From: Fibrobacter sp.
Lineage (GTDB): Bacteria > Fibrobacterota > Fibrobacteria > Fibrobacterales > Fibrobacteraceae
Reading direction: 5' to 3'
DNA length: 57,956 nucleotides
Assembly (NCBI GenBank): GCA_017649565.1
Contig: JAGCGO010000010.1
Span: 1 to 57,956 of the forward strand
Shown here: piece by piece, positions 49,364 to 57,590 of the stretch
Numbering within the stretch: the first letter of the stretch is position 1
How the letters are laid out: each line of letters starts with the position of its first letter
Program-made: the position numbers and the translations under genes
The notes under the pieces: generated by a model
Told to the model about the DNA's origin: nothing
The model's database searches: none
The model's input: the letters and a program-made list of their open reading frames with translations, nothing else

Positions 49364-51237
49364 TTTTGACCCCCAAATTTATCGGGAAGACCCATAGAGT
49401 AGCGACGGCTCACACCAAATTCTTGAATGAGGAAGAGCACATCTGTTTGTGTAATTTTAAGAACTTTGCCATTGAGAATCTTGTCGCCTTCCTTGATGGT
49501 GTAGGAAATGGAAGGATTCTTGGATTCAACAAGAATAGCCATCGGCACTTCGGATTCCCAAATGATACCCACCAGTTCAACCTGGTCGATATTGATACCT
49601 TCCTCGACGAGGCCCTTGATTTCGACAAACGGGTCGCGACGACCGAAGGAGCTGTAAATAATGCGATCTTCGTAAAGGGACTCGAGCATGCTGCCGCTCG
49701 GGGTACCCCCTTCCTGCAAGACCTCGCCACGTTCCTTGTCGACCTGCTTCAAAAGCTCGATCTGCACGGAAGACAGTTCATCATAGAAGCTCACGGCACG
49801 GCGGTTCACATAACCCACGCGGTTATCGAACTGCACCTTGCGATAGAGGCCGACCAGGTCAAGGCTCACGAGCCTGTCACCAAATACGAGACGCTTCACG
49901 ACCTGGGCATTTTCGTTAGGAGCCGTATAGAATTCCGTTTCGTCGGCAACCACGATAAGTTCGCGGACAACCGGACGCAGGTGGAATGTCTGAGCGCCGG
50001 AAACGATTTTCTTGCTGCCCGGCTCATAGCCATCCACAAACTTGTCGAACGAGCGCTTTTCATCGGAAGGCTTCACCCAGTTACGAGTGTAGATTCCATC
50101 CGGACGGGCTGTCCAGAACACGAAGCCATCCTTTTTCAGGGACGACTCGGCGGCCTGCAAAATCAGGGCGCCTTCCTGCACCAGCATTACCGGGTTTGCA
50201 CCGGACTGCAGCTGAATCTGCAGACCGCTGGCACCCCAGCCCACCGACTTCACCAGCGAGCTGGAACCAATCTTGAACACGGGAGACTTCTGCGGGCCTT
50301 CGATCGCGACCGTAATGACGCCGGTCTTGCCCGGACCTGCCACGCGGCTAATCCCAATCGGGGATTCGGCGACCAGGCGGAACTGTTCCATGCCGGAACC
50401 GATCAGGACCGTCATTTCCTTGATACCGGGGAGCAATGCAGAAACCGCACCGCCTTCCTTGATAGCCTTGTCCAGTTTCTTCTGTTCTTCGGCAATTCTC
50501 TTTTCTTCTTCGGCAGCAGCCTTCTTGTCGAGCAGGGCCTGCTTTTCGGCAGCCTTCTTTTCTTCGGCAAGGCGCTTCTTCTCTTCGATAAGAGCCCTTT
50601 CAGCGGCCTTTTTCTCTTCGGCCAAGCGTTTCTTTTCTTCGGCAGCGGCCTTTGCAGCAGCCTTCTTTTCTTCGGCAGCCAACCTTGCGGCTTCCTTCTT
50701 GTCGAGCAGGGCCTGCTTTTCGGCAGCCTTCTTCTCTTCGGCAGCAGCCTGAGCGGCGGCCTTCTGCTCTTCAAGAGCGGCCTTTTCGGCTTCCTTCTTC
50801 TTGGCGGCGTACAGCTTGGAAAGCGTCCAGCCCTTTTCCTTTGCGCCGGCAACCTTCAGAATAAAATCGGACTTTTCGAGACCAATCTCGTTCTTGTCGC
50901 CCGAGATCGCCGGGCCCACGGCCAGTTCGACCTTGAGGAAGTCCATGCCACGGAAGTTCTCGCGGAACACGCGCATGGAGCGGACATACTGCGAAGCGGC
51001 ATCCACCTCGTAGGAGCCCTCGCCCAGCGCAAACTTGGATTCCGAGAATCCCAGGGTAAGCGTCTTGGCGGCAGCATTGTACTTCTGGAAGAACGAAGGG
51101 AGGTCATCGGTGCCGGCAAACTGGAAACGGAGACCGCAGCCGTCAGCGGCACAGCCGAGCTTCACATCCTTAATCGTCGCAGCGCTACAAGCTATAGCTG
51201 CGCCCAAAAACATCATGAGGATCTTGCTATTCATCAT
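49360..51237 (-). CDS. PilP-like protein fused to AMIN-like, coiled-coil and SH3-like domains
   Basis: 625-residue exported protein in the usual pilP slot. Residues 1-20 are a signal peptide. 21-130 look like an AMIN domain (IKDVKLGCAADGCGLRFQF, YVRSMRVFRENFRGMDFLKV). 141-260 are a long Lys/Ala/Glu coiled coil of AAEKQALLDKK and RLAEEKK repeats, like TolA or TonB stalks. 270-362 may be a second AMIN-like sandwich. 422-483 resemble a bacterial SH3 domain (ETEFYTAPNENAQVVKRLVFG, RVGYVNRRAV). 530-625 match PilP (RRDPFVEIKGLV, ILNGKVLKITQTDVLFLIQEFG). It probably links PilNO to the secretin and may bind peptidoglycan. Overlaps pilO and pilQ by ATGA on both sides. Confidence 0.75.
   Translation of the reverse strand: MMNSKILMMFLGAAIACSAATIKDVKLGCAADGCGLRFQFAGTDDLPSFFQKYNAAAKTLTLGFSESKFALGEGSYEVDAASQYVRSMRVFRENFRGMDFLKVELAVGPAISGDKNEIGLEKSDFILKVAGAKEKGWTLSKLYAAKKKEAEKAALEEQKAAAQAAAEEKKAAEKQALLDKKEAARLAAEEKKAAAKAAAEEKKRLAEEKKAAERALIEEKKRLAEEKKAAEKQALLDKKAAAEEEKRIAEEQKKLDKAIKEGGAVSALLPGIKEMTVLIGSGMEQFRLVAESPIGISRVAGPGKTGVITVAIEGPQKSPVFKIGSSSLVKSVGWGASGLQIQLQSGANPVMLVQEGALILQAAESSLKKDGFVFWTARPDGIYTRNWVKPSDEKRSFDKFVDGYEPGSKKIVSGAQTFHLRPVVRELIVVADETEFYTAPNENAQVVKRLVFGDRLVSLDLVGLYRKVQFDNRVGYVNRRAVSFYDELSSVQIELLKQVDKERGEVLQEGGTPSGSMLESLYEDRIIYSSFGRRDPFVEIKGLVEEGINIDQVELVGIIWESEVPMAILVESKNPSISYTIKEGDKILNGKVLKITQTDVLFLIQEFGVSRRYSMGLPDKFGGQK
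50455..50815 (-). repeat. Repetitive Lys/Ala/Glu coiled-coil coding tract
   Basis: Encodes the stalk with near-exact DNA copies of the block for AAEKQALLDKK (around 50525-50560 and 50690-50730) and RLAEEKKAAE. Copy-number change by recombination would alter stalk length. Confidence 0.75.
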
Positions 51238-51833
51238 TTACCAACCTGCTTTGAAGTGTAGGTGGTCAGGTTAAACGTCACCGACATGGTGATAGGAGTC
51301 CATCCATGAGTTTCCGCCTTCTGCATTTCCTGCGCAATTCCCGAGTAACGGTTCAGCCTCAAGTTGGTGATAGCCGTAGGATAATTGAAGTTGGCGATTT
51401 CGGCAAACAGGTAACCCAGCATGTGGTAGCCGGAGTTGACGGCAATAGAATAGCGGTTCTCGATATAGTGTTCCCTTTCGGAACGGCCTTCAGGATTGAA
51501 CTTCTGGATCTGCACACCGGACGCGCGGAGAACGGCATAGAGGTCCTGCAGGCGAAGCGGCACCTTTTCCTCTTCCGGGAACATTTCCTTGAGCTTTTCG
51601 AAATCCTTCTCGGCCTGAACCAACTGGACTTCCAGTTCGGCAAGGCGGAGTTTCTGGGCATTAATCTTGTCGAGTTCAGCCTGAGCAGACGAGAGATCGC
51701 GTTCAACCTTCTCGCGTTCCTGGACAAACGGATCCCATATATAAGTATACACGTAATAGGCGCCGGCCAATATCAGCAATACAACGACAATCGCATATAT
51801 GTTCTTTTTGTCTTTCCAATCGATATTACCCAT
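51234..51833 (-). CDS. pilO: Type IV pilus inner-membrane protein PilO
   Basis: 199 residues. One membrane helix (about 12-32, IYAIVVVLLILAGAYYVYTYI), coiled coil (KVERDLSSAQAELDKINAQKLRLAELEVQLVQ) and the C-terminal ferredoxin-like domain (YSIAVNSGYHMLGYLFAEIANF). ATG 51833 is chosen because GGAGGG lies 6 nt upstream; a TTG two codons earlier is the alternative and lies next to the pilN stop. Forms the PilNO alignment subcomplex. Confidence 0.9.
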   Translation of the reverse strand: MGNIDWKDKKNIYAIVVVLLILAGAYYVYTYIWDPFVQEREKVERDLSSAQAELDKINAQKLRLAELEVQLVQAEKDFEKLKEMFPEEEKVPLRLQDLYAVLRASGVQIQKFNPEGRSEREHYIENRYSIAVNSGYHMLGYLFAEIANFNYPTAITNLRLNRYSGIAQEMQKAETHGWTPITMSVTFNLTTYTSKQVGK

Positions 51834-51835
51834 GA

Positions 51836-52447
51836 TCAACCCTCCGCAAGGCCAAGATCCTGTTTAAGGACGACCTTTATTGTAAAGTTGTAGGCTTCTT
51901 CACCGTCCACCTTCGTGGTCGTGATAGTCACCAGGGAAACCTTGTCGACGCTGACCTGCTTTTCGAGCTTGACCATATATTCCGCGACTTCGGAGAAGTC
52001 AAATGTCGCACCCTTCATTTCCAGTTCGTTTTCGCCGAGCTGGGAAATGCTGGTAAGCCACATGTTCGGAGGCAGGACAGAGGAGACGTTCTCGAACAAA
52101 ATCACCCAGCGTTTCTTGCTGACCTGGATGGACTTGAGCGCGTTAATCTTCGTATTGATCACACCGCGTTTCTGTTCTAGATCGCTAATCTTGGTCAAAA
52201 GCGGACGTTCGCGTTCCACTTCGGCACGGACCCTATCCAGTTCGCTATTCAGTTCGGTGATGGTATCCGTGGTAAACGCATTCAACATGTATACACCGAC
52301 AATCGCGGCAATAAGGGCAATCGTAGGCCAAATAATACGACGGTCCGTAATCCACGACAAGTCCTTCTGAGTCTTGCGGTACTCGGGAGGCAAGAGGTTA
52401 ATCGATATACAGAGCGATTTTCTCGCAAAATCCTTTTTCGCTGCCAT
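51836..52447 (-). CDS. pilN: Type IV pilus inner-membrane protein PilN
   Basis: 203 residues. The cytoplasmic N-terminus contains the PilM-binding motif ISINLLPPEYR (about 14-24). Membrane helix at about 36-56, coiled coil (ELNSELDRVRAEVERE) and a periplasmic domain (VILFENVSSVLPPNMWLTSISQ). The start overlaps the pilM stop by one base (TGATG), indicating translational coupling. Confidence 0.92.
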   Translation of the reverse strand: MAAKKDFARKSLCISINLLPPEYRKTQKDLSWITDRRIIWPTIALIAAIVGVYMLNAFTTDTITELNSELDRVRAEVERERPLLTKISDLEQKRGVINTKINALKSIQVSKKRWVILFENVSSVLPPNMWLTSISQLGENELEMKGATFDFSEVAEYMVKLEKQVSVDKVSLVTITTTKVDGEEAYNFTIKVVLKQDLGLAEG

Positions 52448-53574
52448 CAGAACTTCCTCATCGCTAAGCCCAAAGCAGGAGCGTAAATGTTGGACAAGGC
52501 AAGGGACAGCCCGTTTTCACCGAAGACCTTGGAATCGCATTCCACGTAACGGAACGGATTGACAGTGTCGGTTTCAATTCCGGTACGCTCGGCAATGTAG
52601 GCCTTGAGTCCCGGAATGCAGGCGCCACCGCCGCCCAAGAGAATCTTGGTCAGGGGTTCGGAATCTTCGGCTGTGGAGAAGTAGCGAATACCGAACTCCA
52701 CCTGAGCCATCAAATCCTCGAAAGCAAGTTGCAGGGCAGATTCCACGTCGGCCTCGGAGAAGCCGTCGACTATGGAGAGATCTCCCTTTTCAAAAATTTC
52801 GTGGCACTTGTCGATATCAATGCCCAAGTGCATGCAGAGCTTGGACTCCACCATGTCGAGCGAACCGCCGGTCATTGCACGCATGGAATGGAATTGACCA
52901 TGCTGGATAAAGGCGACGCTCATCTTCTTCGCGCCAATGTTGAAAATGGCCGTGGTCGCGTTGGCATCCGCATCGCCGACAGTGGCCATATAGGCGTTCA
53001 CAATACCAAAAATGTCTACGTCTATTGCAGACAAATTAAGAGACTTCATCTTGAAGAACTGGGCCCAGGAATCGAGGAGCGCGTTTTTCGCGGCCACCAC
53101 GTTGACCCTGACTTCGTCCCCTTCACGAGACACGACCTCGTAGTCCAGAACGTTGTCCTGGTCATCGAAGGGCGGACGGCTCTGGCAGGTCTGGAGAATT
53201 ATGGCAGCTTCGTTTCCACCACGGGGGACCTTCACCGCAAGTCTGTCCACGAGGACACCGCCGGCACCGGCTCCACAGTTCACGGAAACGACAACGTCGG
53301 CCGTAGAATCAATCGGGTGACGCAGCAGGAGCTTGGAAATCGCTTCGCTGAGCTGTTCGTAACCGTCCTTGCCCGATCCACCATCACTTTCGCGACGCTG
53401 TATTTCGCCATTGATAATGGCGCCGTCCGGGACGCGTTCCAAGTCCGCATCCATGACAATCTTTCCGCCGCGGTGATTATGGAACACCTTGACATACTTG
53501 ATGCTGTAGTGACCAACATCAATGCCAACTGTTTCGCGTTCGCCGCGGATTCGTGAAATCAATCCTAAAGCCAA
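52447..53574 (-). CDS. pilM: Type IV pilus assembly ATPase-like protein PilM
   Basis: 375 residues from a TTG at 53574, which has GGAG at 53581-53584 with a 6-nt spacer and gives MALGLISRIRGERETVGIDVGHYSIKYVKV, a normal PilM start. No ATG is available. The actin/FtsA-like fold is recognisable: VGIDVGHYSIK phosphate loop, AIDVDIFGIVNAYMA, FNIGAKKMSVAFIQHG and KILLGGGGACIPGLKAYIAERTGI. It nucleates the cytoplasmic ring and binds the PilN tail. First gene of pilMNO-P-Q, with its own strong promoter. Confidence 0.92.
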   Translation of the reverse strand: MALGLISRIRGERETVGIDVGHYSIKYVKVFHNHRGGKIVMDADLERVPDGAIINGEIQRRESDGGSGKDGYEQLSEAISKLLLRHPIDSTADVVVSVNCGAGAGGVLVDRLAVKVPRGGNEAAIILQTCQSRPPFDDQDNVLDYEVVSREGDEVRVNVVAAKNALLDSWAQFFKMKSLNLSAIDVDIFGIVNAYMATVGDADANATTAIFNIGAKKMSVAFIQHGQFHSMRAMTGGSLDMVESKLCMHLGIDIDKCHEIFEKGDLSIVDGFSEADVESALQLAFEDLMAQVEFGIRYFSTAEDSEPLTKILLGGGGACIPGLKAYIAERTGIETDTVNPFRYVECDSKVFGENGLSLALSNIYAPALGLAMRKF

Positions 53575-53606
53575 AATAAACTCCGATCGCAAACAATACT
53601 ATCTAA

Positions 53607-53635
53607 ATTCTACCTTTATATGGGCCAAATGTCAA
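53607..53635 (-). promoter_or_regulatory. Sigma-70-like promoter of the pil operon
   Basis: On the minus strand TTGACA (53635-53630), 17-nt spacer, TAGAAT (53612-53607). Transcription would start near 53600, giving a leader of about 26 nt with GGAG before the TTG start of pilM. Confidence 0.75.
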
Positions 53636-53671
53636 GTGAAAAATCAATCTAACTCATTGAAAATTAACTAC

Positions 53672-54685
53672 TTAGGCATTTTCCTGTGCCATTTCGGAAG
53701 CTTTTCGCGCCTTGTGGACCTCGAATATGTACTGCAAGACCCTTTCCTGCGTCCAGCCGAACGCTCCGGCGAAGGAAGCCGTAAGGGAATAATAATCGGG
53801 GTACTCCTCGTTTTTCCGCCCCAGGTTGCGCAGAATTTCGATTTCGACATCCTCCATACCGAAACTCGGGAGTTCGAAACGGATGCGGATGTGCTCCCCG
53901 TTGGGGATTTCCACAGGTATTCCGAGCAAGATACCGCCGGCAGACAGGTCGTACAGGACCCCGTGACAAACCGAACCATCGTGCAAGGTCGCCTCTACAG
54001 GGAAGCGGACCTCCTCACGGACCCAGCGGCGCAATTGCTGCTTGCCCAATTCCATCGTATGCAGGAAAATCAGGTTCCCGTCCTTGAACGAACGGACCGG
54101 CAACCTCATCGAATAGACCGCATCCCCTAGACGGGTCCACCGGATAGTGACCACCTGGCCAATAAGCTGCGAACCGGGGCCGCAACTTCCGTCATAGGCC
54201 AGGGCCCATTCCTTTTCCGTACGCCACTGGATAGACGAACGTTTCACCGCACGCCCATTTTCCAGCACCAAGTCCACGCGATTGCCGACCGTAAACTGCC
54301 TGGACGAACTGATGGTCGTCAGCGGGTTTTGGCCAGTATAGTCCATCTTTTCCCTAAGCGAAGCCACCGCAGCAAGCGTCACGTCACGGATGTCGAAGAC
54401 ATTACGGAAGTCGTAGAAGTCCCCGACCGCATGTTCGAACAAGTCAGCGGAGTTGAGAACCGCGTCCTTGTTCTCGAAATGCGACGTGCGGACAAGCTTT
54501 TCGAGGGTACGTACCTCCTTCGGCGTAAACTGGAACTCGCGGATTTTCATGTCGAAATCCTCCGTTCCGAACATATTCTCGTTCTGCCTACGGTAATAGA
54601 TGCGCTGGGTTTCCACCAGCACAAGAAGTCCGAGAAACAGCACGACAATACTGCCGATCCAAAGCAGGTACATAGGGTGGATCAT
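53672..54685 (-). CDS. Membrane-anchored PilZ-domain (c-di-GMP receptor-like) protein
   Basis: 337 residues. N-terminal membrane helix (about 7-25, LLWIGSIVVLFLGLLVLV), a middle domain resembling the YcgR N-terminal beta domain (SRQFTVGNRVDLVLENG), and a C-terminal PilZ domain (about 219-325). The two c-di-GMP motifs are intact: RRWVREEVR with the RxxxR pattern (219-227) and DLSAGG, the DxSxxG box (246-251). It should bind c-di-GMP at the inner membrane. It lies 3 nt after pyrC' and 97 nt before pilM, so it may be transcribed with the pyr operon while acting on the pilus. Confidence 0.85.
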   Translation of the reverse strand: MIHPMYLLWIGSIVVLFLGLLVLVETQRIYYRRQNENMFGTEDFDMKIREFQFTPKEVRTLEKLVRTSHFENKDAVLNSADLFEHAVGDFYDFRNVFDIRDVTLAAVASLREKMDYTGQNPLTTISSSRQFTVGNRVDLVLENGRAVKRSSIQWRTEKEWALAYDGSCGPGSQLIGQVVTIRWTRLGDAVYSMRLPVRSFKDGNLIFLHTMELGKQQLRRWVREEVRFPVEATLHDGSVCHGVLYDLSAGGILLGIPVEIPNGEHIRIRFELPSFGMEDVEIEILRNLGRKNEEYPDYYSLTASFAGAFGWTQERVLQYIFEVHKARKASEMAQENA

Positions 54686-54688
54686 AGG

Positions 54689-55936
54689 CTAGACCTCGGT
54701 CCAAAGACCGCCCAAATATGTCCCGAGGATTTTGCTCGGGAGTTTTTGCCCCAGCAGCGGGCAGTTGCGCACCTGACCGGCGAACATGGACGGAGTCACC
54801 TCCGTCGGCGTGTCCGGGTCCAACAGTACCAGGTTAACAGCCGAGCCCTTGGAAATTTCGGCAGGCTTCACGCCGGCCAACTGTGCCGGGGCGGTGGAAA
54901 GCAGTTCCACCGCGCGTGCGGCGGACAGCCGCCCGCAGAGCGATTTCCAAAGCGCGGGGAGCGCGACTTCCAGGGAAATCGCTCCCGGCACCGCGTCCTC
55001 GAAGTTCACTTCCTTGTCCTGCCTGAGCACAGGATCGTGGTTTACGCTGATGGCGTTCACCACACCGGACTCAAGCCCTTTCCACAGCGCCTCGCGATCG
55101 TCGGCGGAGCGGAACGGCATGGGCACGTTGTAATTGCTGTCCAGGTTGAACAGGCAGCTGTCGTCAATGAGCAGGTGGTAGATGTCGACATCGCAAGTGA
55201 CATCAACGCCAATCTTGCGGGCATCCTCGATAAGCCGGAGCGTCTCACCGCAGCTAACTTGTTTGAAATGTACCGGAACCTTCAGGAACCGGGCCATTTC
55301 CAAAATCCGGAATGCTGCAATAGTTTCGGCCACACGCGGAATCGCCTTCATGCCGAGCGTATCGGCGTAGCAGCCCTCGTGCACAAGCCCGTGATGCCGC
55401 AGGGAATCGTCCAGCGGCATGAAGAAGAAGCGCTTGCCCGTCATGGAGCCGTACTCCATCGCAAGGCGCAGGAACCTGGAGCGGGAGCTGTCCTGGTTGC
55501 CGTCACCAAAACCGACGGCACCGGCATCCGCCAGTTCCACCATCTCGGACAAGTCCTTGCACTGGTAACCCGTGCTGAACGCACCGAGGAAAGCAATCGA
55601 AAGACCGTACTTCGCACTGATCTGCTGAATTGCCGCGAGCTTCAGGGAATCGTCAATGGCGTTTGCGCAACTCTCGTAAAGTCCGCCAAAGAAGCCGCCG
55701 CGGCGCATGGCATCCACGCCGTCGCGGAAGGTGTAAATATCGTCGCGCAGGGGTTCCTTGAAATCAAGGCCGAGACCGAAGAGTGCCGGAATGGCAAGGG
55801 CGCCCTTCGCATCGATTTCCTGAGTTCCCTCGGGAGCACTGTCGGCCCAGGCACCGTCTACAAGGCACATCTTCGTCGGATTGTCAAACTTGCCGTTCAC
55901 GAACGGACGCACGTTGTTCAAAACAAGATTACGCAT
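54689..55936 (-). CDS. Inactive dihydroorotase homologue (PyrC'/PyrX)
   Basis: 415 residues. Overall dihydroorotase barrel order is kept, but every metal-site motif is changed. The usual DxHxH strand reads [14 protein letters not shown], the HVS segment reads [10 protein letters not shown], the THHL segment reads [12 protein letters not shown], and the catalytic TDHAPH reads [10 protein letters not shown]. Catalysis is therefore not expected. In other bacteria such pseudo-dihydroorotases bind and stabilise aspartate transcarbamoylase; the 8-nt overlap with pyrB supports that here. ATG 55936 is chosen because AGGAGG lies 8 nt upstream; a GTG two codons earlier is too close to it. Confidence 0.85.
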   Translation of the reverse strand: MRNLVLNNVRPFVNGKFDNPTKMCLVDGAWADSAPEGTQEIDAKGALAIPALFGLGLDFKEPLRDDIYTFRDGVDAMRRGGFFGGLYESCANAIDDSLKLAAIQQISAKYGLSIAFLGAFSTGYQCKDLSEMVELADAGAVGFGDGNQDSSRSRFLRLAMEYGSMTGKRFFFMPLDDSLRHHGLVHEGCYADTLGMKAIPRVAETIAAFRILEMARFLKVPVHFKQVSCGETLRLIEDARKIGVDVTCDVDIYHLLIDDSCLFNLDSNYNVPMPFRSADDREALWKGLESGVVNAISVNHDPVLRQDKEVNFEDAVPGAISLEVALPALWKSLCGRLSAARAVELLSTAPAQLAGVKPAEISKGSAVNLVLLDPDTPTEVTPSMFAGQVRNCPLLGQKLPSKILGTYLGGLWTEV

Positions 55937-56864
55937 TGGCACGACCTCCTGCCAAAAGATAGAGCACCGCCATGCGGACGGCGACGCCGTTCGTCACCTG
56001 GTTCAGAATAACAGAATTGTCGCCGTCGGCGATTTCGCTGTCCAGTTCCACGCCGCGGTTGATCGGACCCGGGTGCATGATCAGCACCTTGTCCTTGGCG
56101 CACTCCAGCAGTTCGTGGGTAATGCCGAAGGTGTTGCGGTATTCGCGCATGCTGGGCAACAGGGCGTCGTCCATACGTTCCTTTTGCAGGCGCAGGGCGA
56201 TAATCGCGTCAGCGTCCTTCACCGCCTTCTTCACGTCGGATTCCCAGGTCACCTTGTCCATGAGTTCGGTATTACGCGGGACCAGGGTGCTGGGTCCGCA
56301 GAGCGTCACATGCGCGCCCATCGTCGTCATGCCCCAGAGGTTGCTGCGGGCCACGCGGCTGTGGCGGATATCGCCCACGATGGTCACGTTCTTGCCTTCG
56401 AGCGTTCCGAGCTTTTCTTCGATGGTGAGCATGTCGAGCAGGGCCTGCGTCGGGTGCTCGTGGGCTCCGTCGCCCGCGTTCACGATAATCGCATCGCTAT
56501 TGTCGGCGAGGAATTTCGGCACGCCCGTCCCCTTGTGGCGGACCACCACGATGTCGATCTTCATTGCCTCGATGTTTCGGAGCGTGTCGACGAGCGTCTC
56601 GCCCTTCTTCACGCTGGAATTGCTGCTGGTGAAGTTCACCGTGTCGGCCGAAAGGCGCTTCTCGGCGAGTTCGAAACTCGTGCGCGTGCGTGTGCTGTTC
56701 TCGAAGAACAGGTTCACCACAGTCATGCCCCTAAGGCTCGGGACCTTCTTCACGGGACGTTCCAGAATTTCACGGAACTGTTTTGCATTGTCGAGAATCA
56801 GGCGGATGTCATGCTTGGACACCCCGCGCAGCCCGAACAAGTGTTTAATCTCCAAGGCGCTCAA
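55929..56864 (-). CDS. pyrB: Aspartate carbamoyltransferase catalytic subunit
   Basis: First committed step of pyrimidine synthesis. 311 residues with the carbamoyl-phosphate loop [12 protein letters not shown], the [14 protein letters not shown] motif, [12 protein letters not shown] and the [11 protein letters not shown]-terminal motif. It starts at a TTG (56862-56864) with GGAGG 6 nt upstream inside the end of pyrR; only one base separates the pyrR stop from this start. No regulatory pyrI is adjacent, which fits the partnership with a pseudo-dihydroorotase. Confidence 0.95.
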   Translation of the reverse strand: MSALEIKHLFGLRGVSKHDIRLILDNAKQFREILERPVKKVPSLRGMTVVNLFFENSTRTRTSFELAEKRLSADTVNFTSSNSSVKKGETLVDTLRNIEAMKIDIVVVRHKGTGVPKFLADNSDAIIVNAGDGAHEHPTQALLDMLTIEEKLGTLEGKNVTIVGDIRHSRVARSNLWGMTTMGAHVTLCGPSTLVPRNTELMDKVTWESDVKKAVKDADAIIALRLQKERMDDALLPSMREYRNTFGITHELLECAKDKVLIMHPGPINRGVELDSEIADGDNSVILNQVTNGVAVRMAVLYLLAGGRANA

Positions 56865-56865
56865 T

Positions 56866-57426
56866 CTAAGCCTCCACTTCTACGAGATATACTGAATTTT
56901 CGTTGTCTATAGGTTCTATCATCACGCGGACTTCCTGGTTGCGAGCCGTCTCGACGGTCAGGCCAACGCAGTCGGGCGCGATGGGCAGTTCGCGGTGTCC
57001 GCGGTCCACCAGCACGCACAGGCGGATGGCGGCAGGACGACCGAGGTCAAGAATGGCCTGCATCGCCGCACGTACCGAGCGGCCCGTGTAGAGCACGTCG
57101 TCTACGAGGATGACCGTCTTGCCTTCCACGGAAGCGGGCATCTCGGTAAAGCGCATCTCGGTGGAGCCCACCGTCTTGCGGTAATGGAAGTCGTCACGGT
57201 AGAACGTGGCATCCAGGCTCCCCATCTCGATTTGCTTACCAAACTTCTGGGAGAGTCGTTCTGTCAATTTCTTCGCCAGCGGGATTCCGCGGCTCGCCAT
57301 GCCGAGAACAATCAGGTTGTCGGCAGACGGATGCATCTTCGCAATCTTTGCGGCCATTTCGTCCAGGGCAAACTCCATGGCTTGCGCCGAAAGCAGTTCC
57401 TGGATTCGTTTGCAGTTGTCTTTCAT
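56866..57426 (-). CDS. pyrR: PyrR, pyrimidine regulator / uracil phosphoribosyltransferase
   Basis: 186 residues, standard length. The PRPP loop VILVDDVLYTGRSVRAAMQAI, MASRGIPLAKKLTERL and LDATFYRDDFHYR are typical of bifunctional PyrR. In Firmicutes it controls pyr mRNA attenuation by binding leader RNA. First gene of the pyrR-pyrB-pyrC' operon, preceded by a 164-nt spacer. The ATG has only a weak ribosome site. Confidence 0.93.
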   Translation of the reverse strand: MKDNCKRIQELLSAQAMEFALDEMAAKIAKMHPSADNLIVLGMASRGIPLAKKLTERLSQKFGKQIEMGSLDATFYRDDFHYRKTVGSTEMRFTEMPASVEGKTVILVDDVLYTGRSVRAAMQAILDLGRPAAIRLCVLVDRGHRELPIAPDCVGLTVETARNQEVRVMIEPIDNENSVYLVEVEA

Positions 57427-57590
57427 ATAGGTACCAGGTCGGTCGCTCAGTTCCCTCCGAGGCCAGAGGTCACTCGCTCCGTTCGTTTTGTTTTTACTAG
57501 AAATTAGATTATTTCAGAGGTCTTTTTCTCCCGAAAGTTGTAAAACACCCCCCTATTTTTATATATATGGACAAAACCACAGGAGACCCC
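57427..57590. promoter_or_regulatory. Divergent leader region between pyrR and the cyclophilin gene
   Basis: On the pyrR side the word GACCTCTG occurs twice (57472-57480 and 57516-57523, minus strand), and GAGCGAGTGACC / GAGCGACCGACC form an imperfect direct repeat around 57440-57490. I cannot fold a convincing PyrR attenuator. On the other side AGGAG lies 5 nt before the cyclophilin ATG. Confidence 0.35.

Noticed and set aside
49366..51261. 631-residue plus-strand open frame opposite the PilP fusion gene
   Set aside because: Shadow of the repetitive Lys/Ala/Glu coding sequence; composition is Phe/Leu/Gly low complexity and there is no ribosome site.
57427..57590. Classical PyrR attenuator
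   Set aside because: No ARUCCNGNGAGGYU-like loop and no rho-independent terminator hairpin could be found in the leader.
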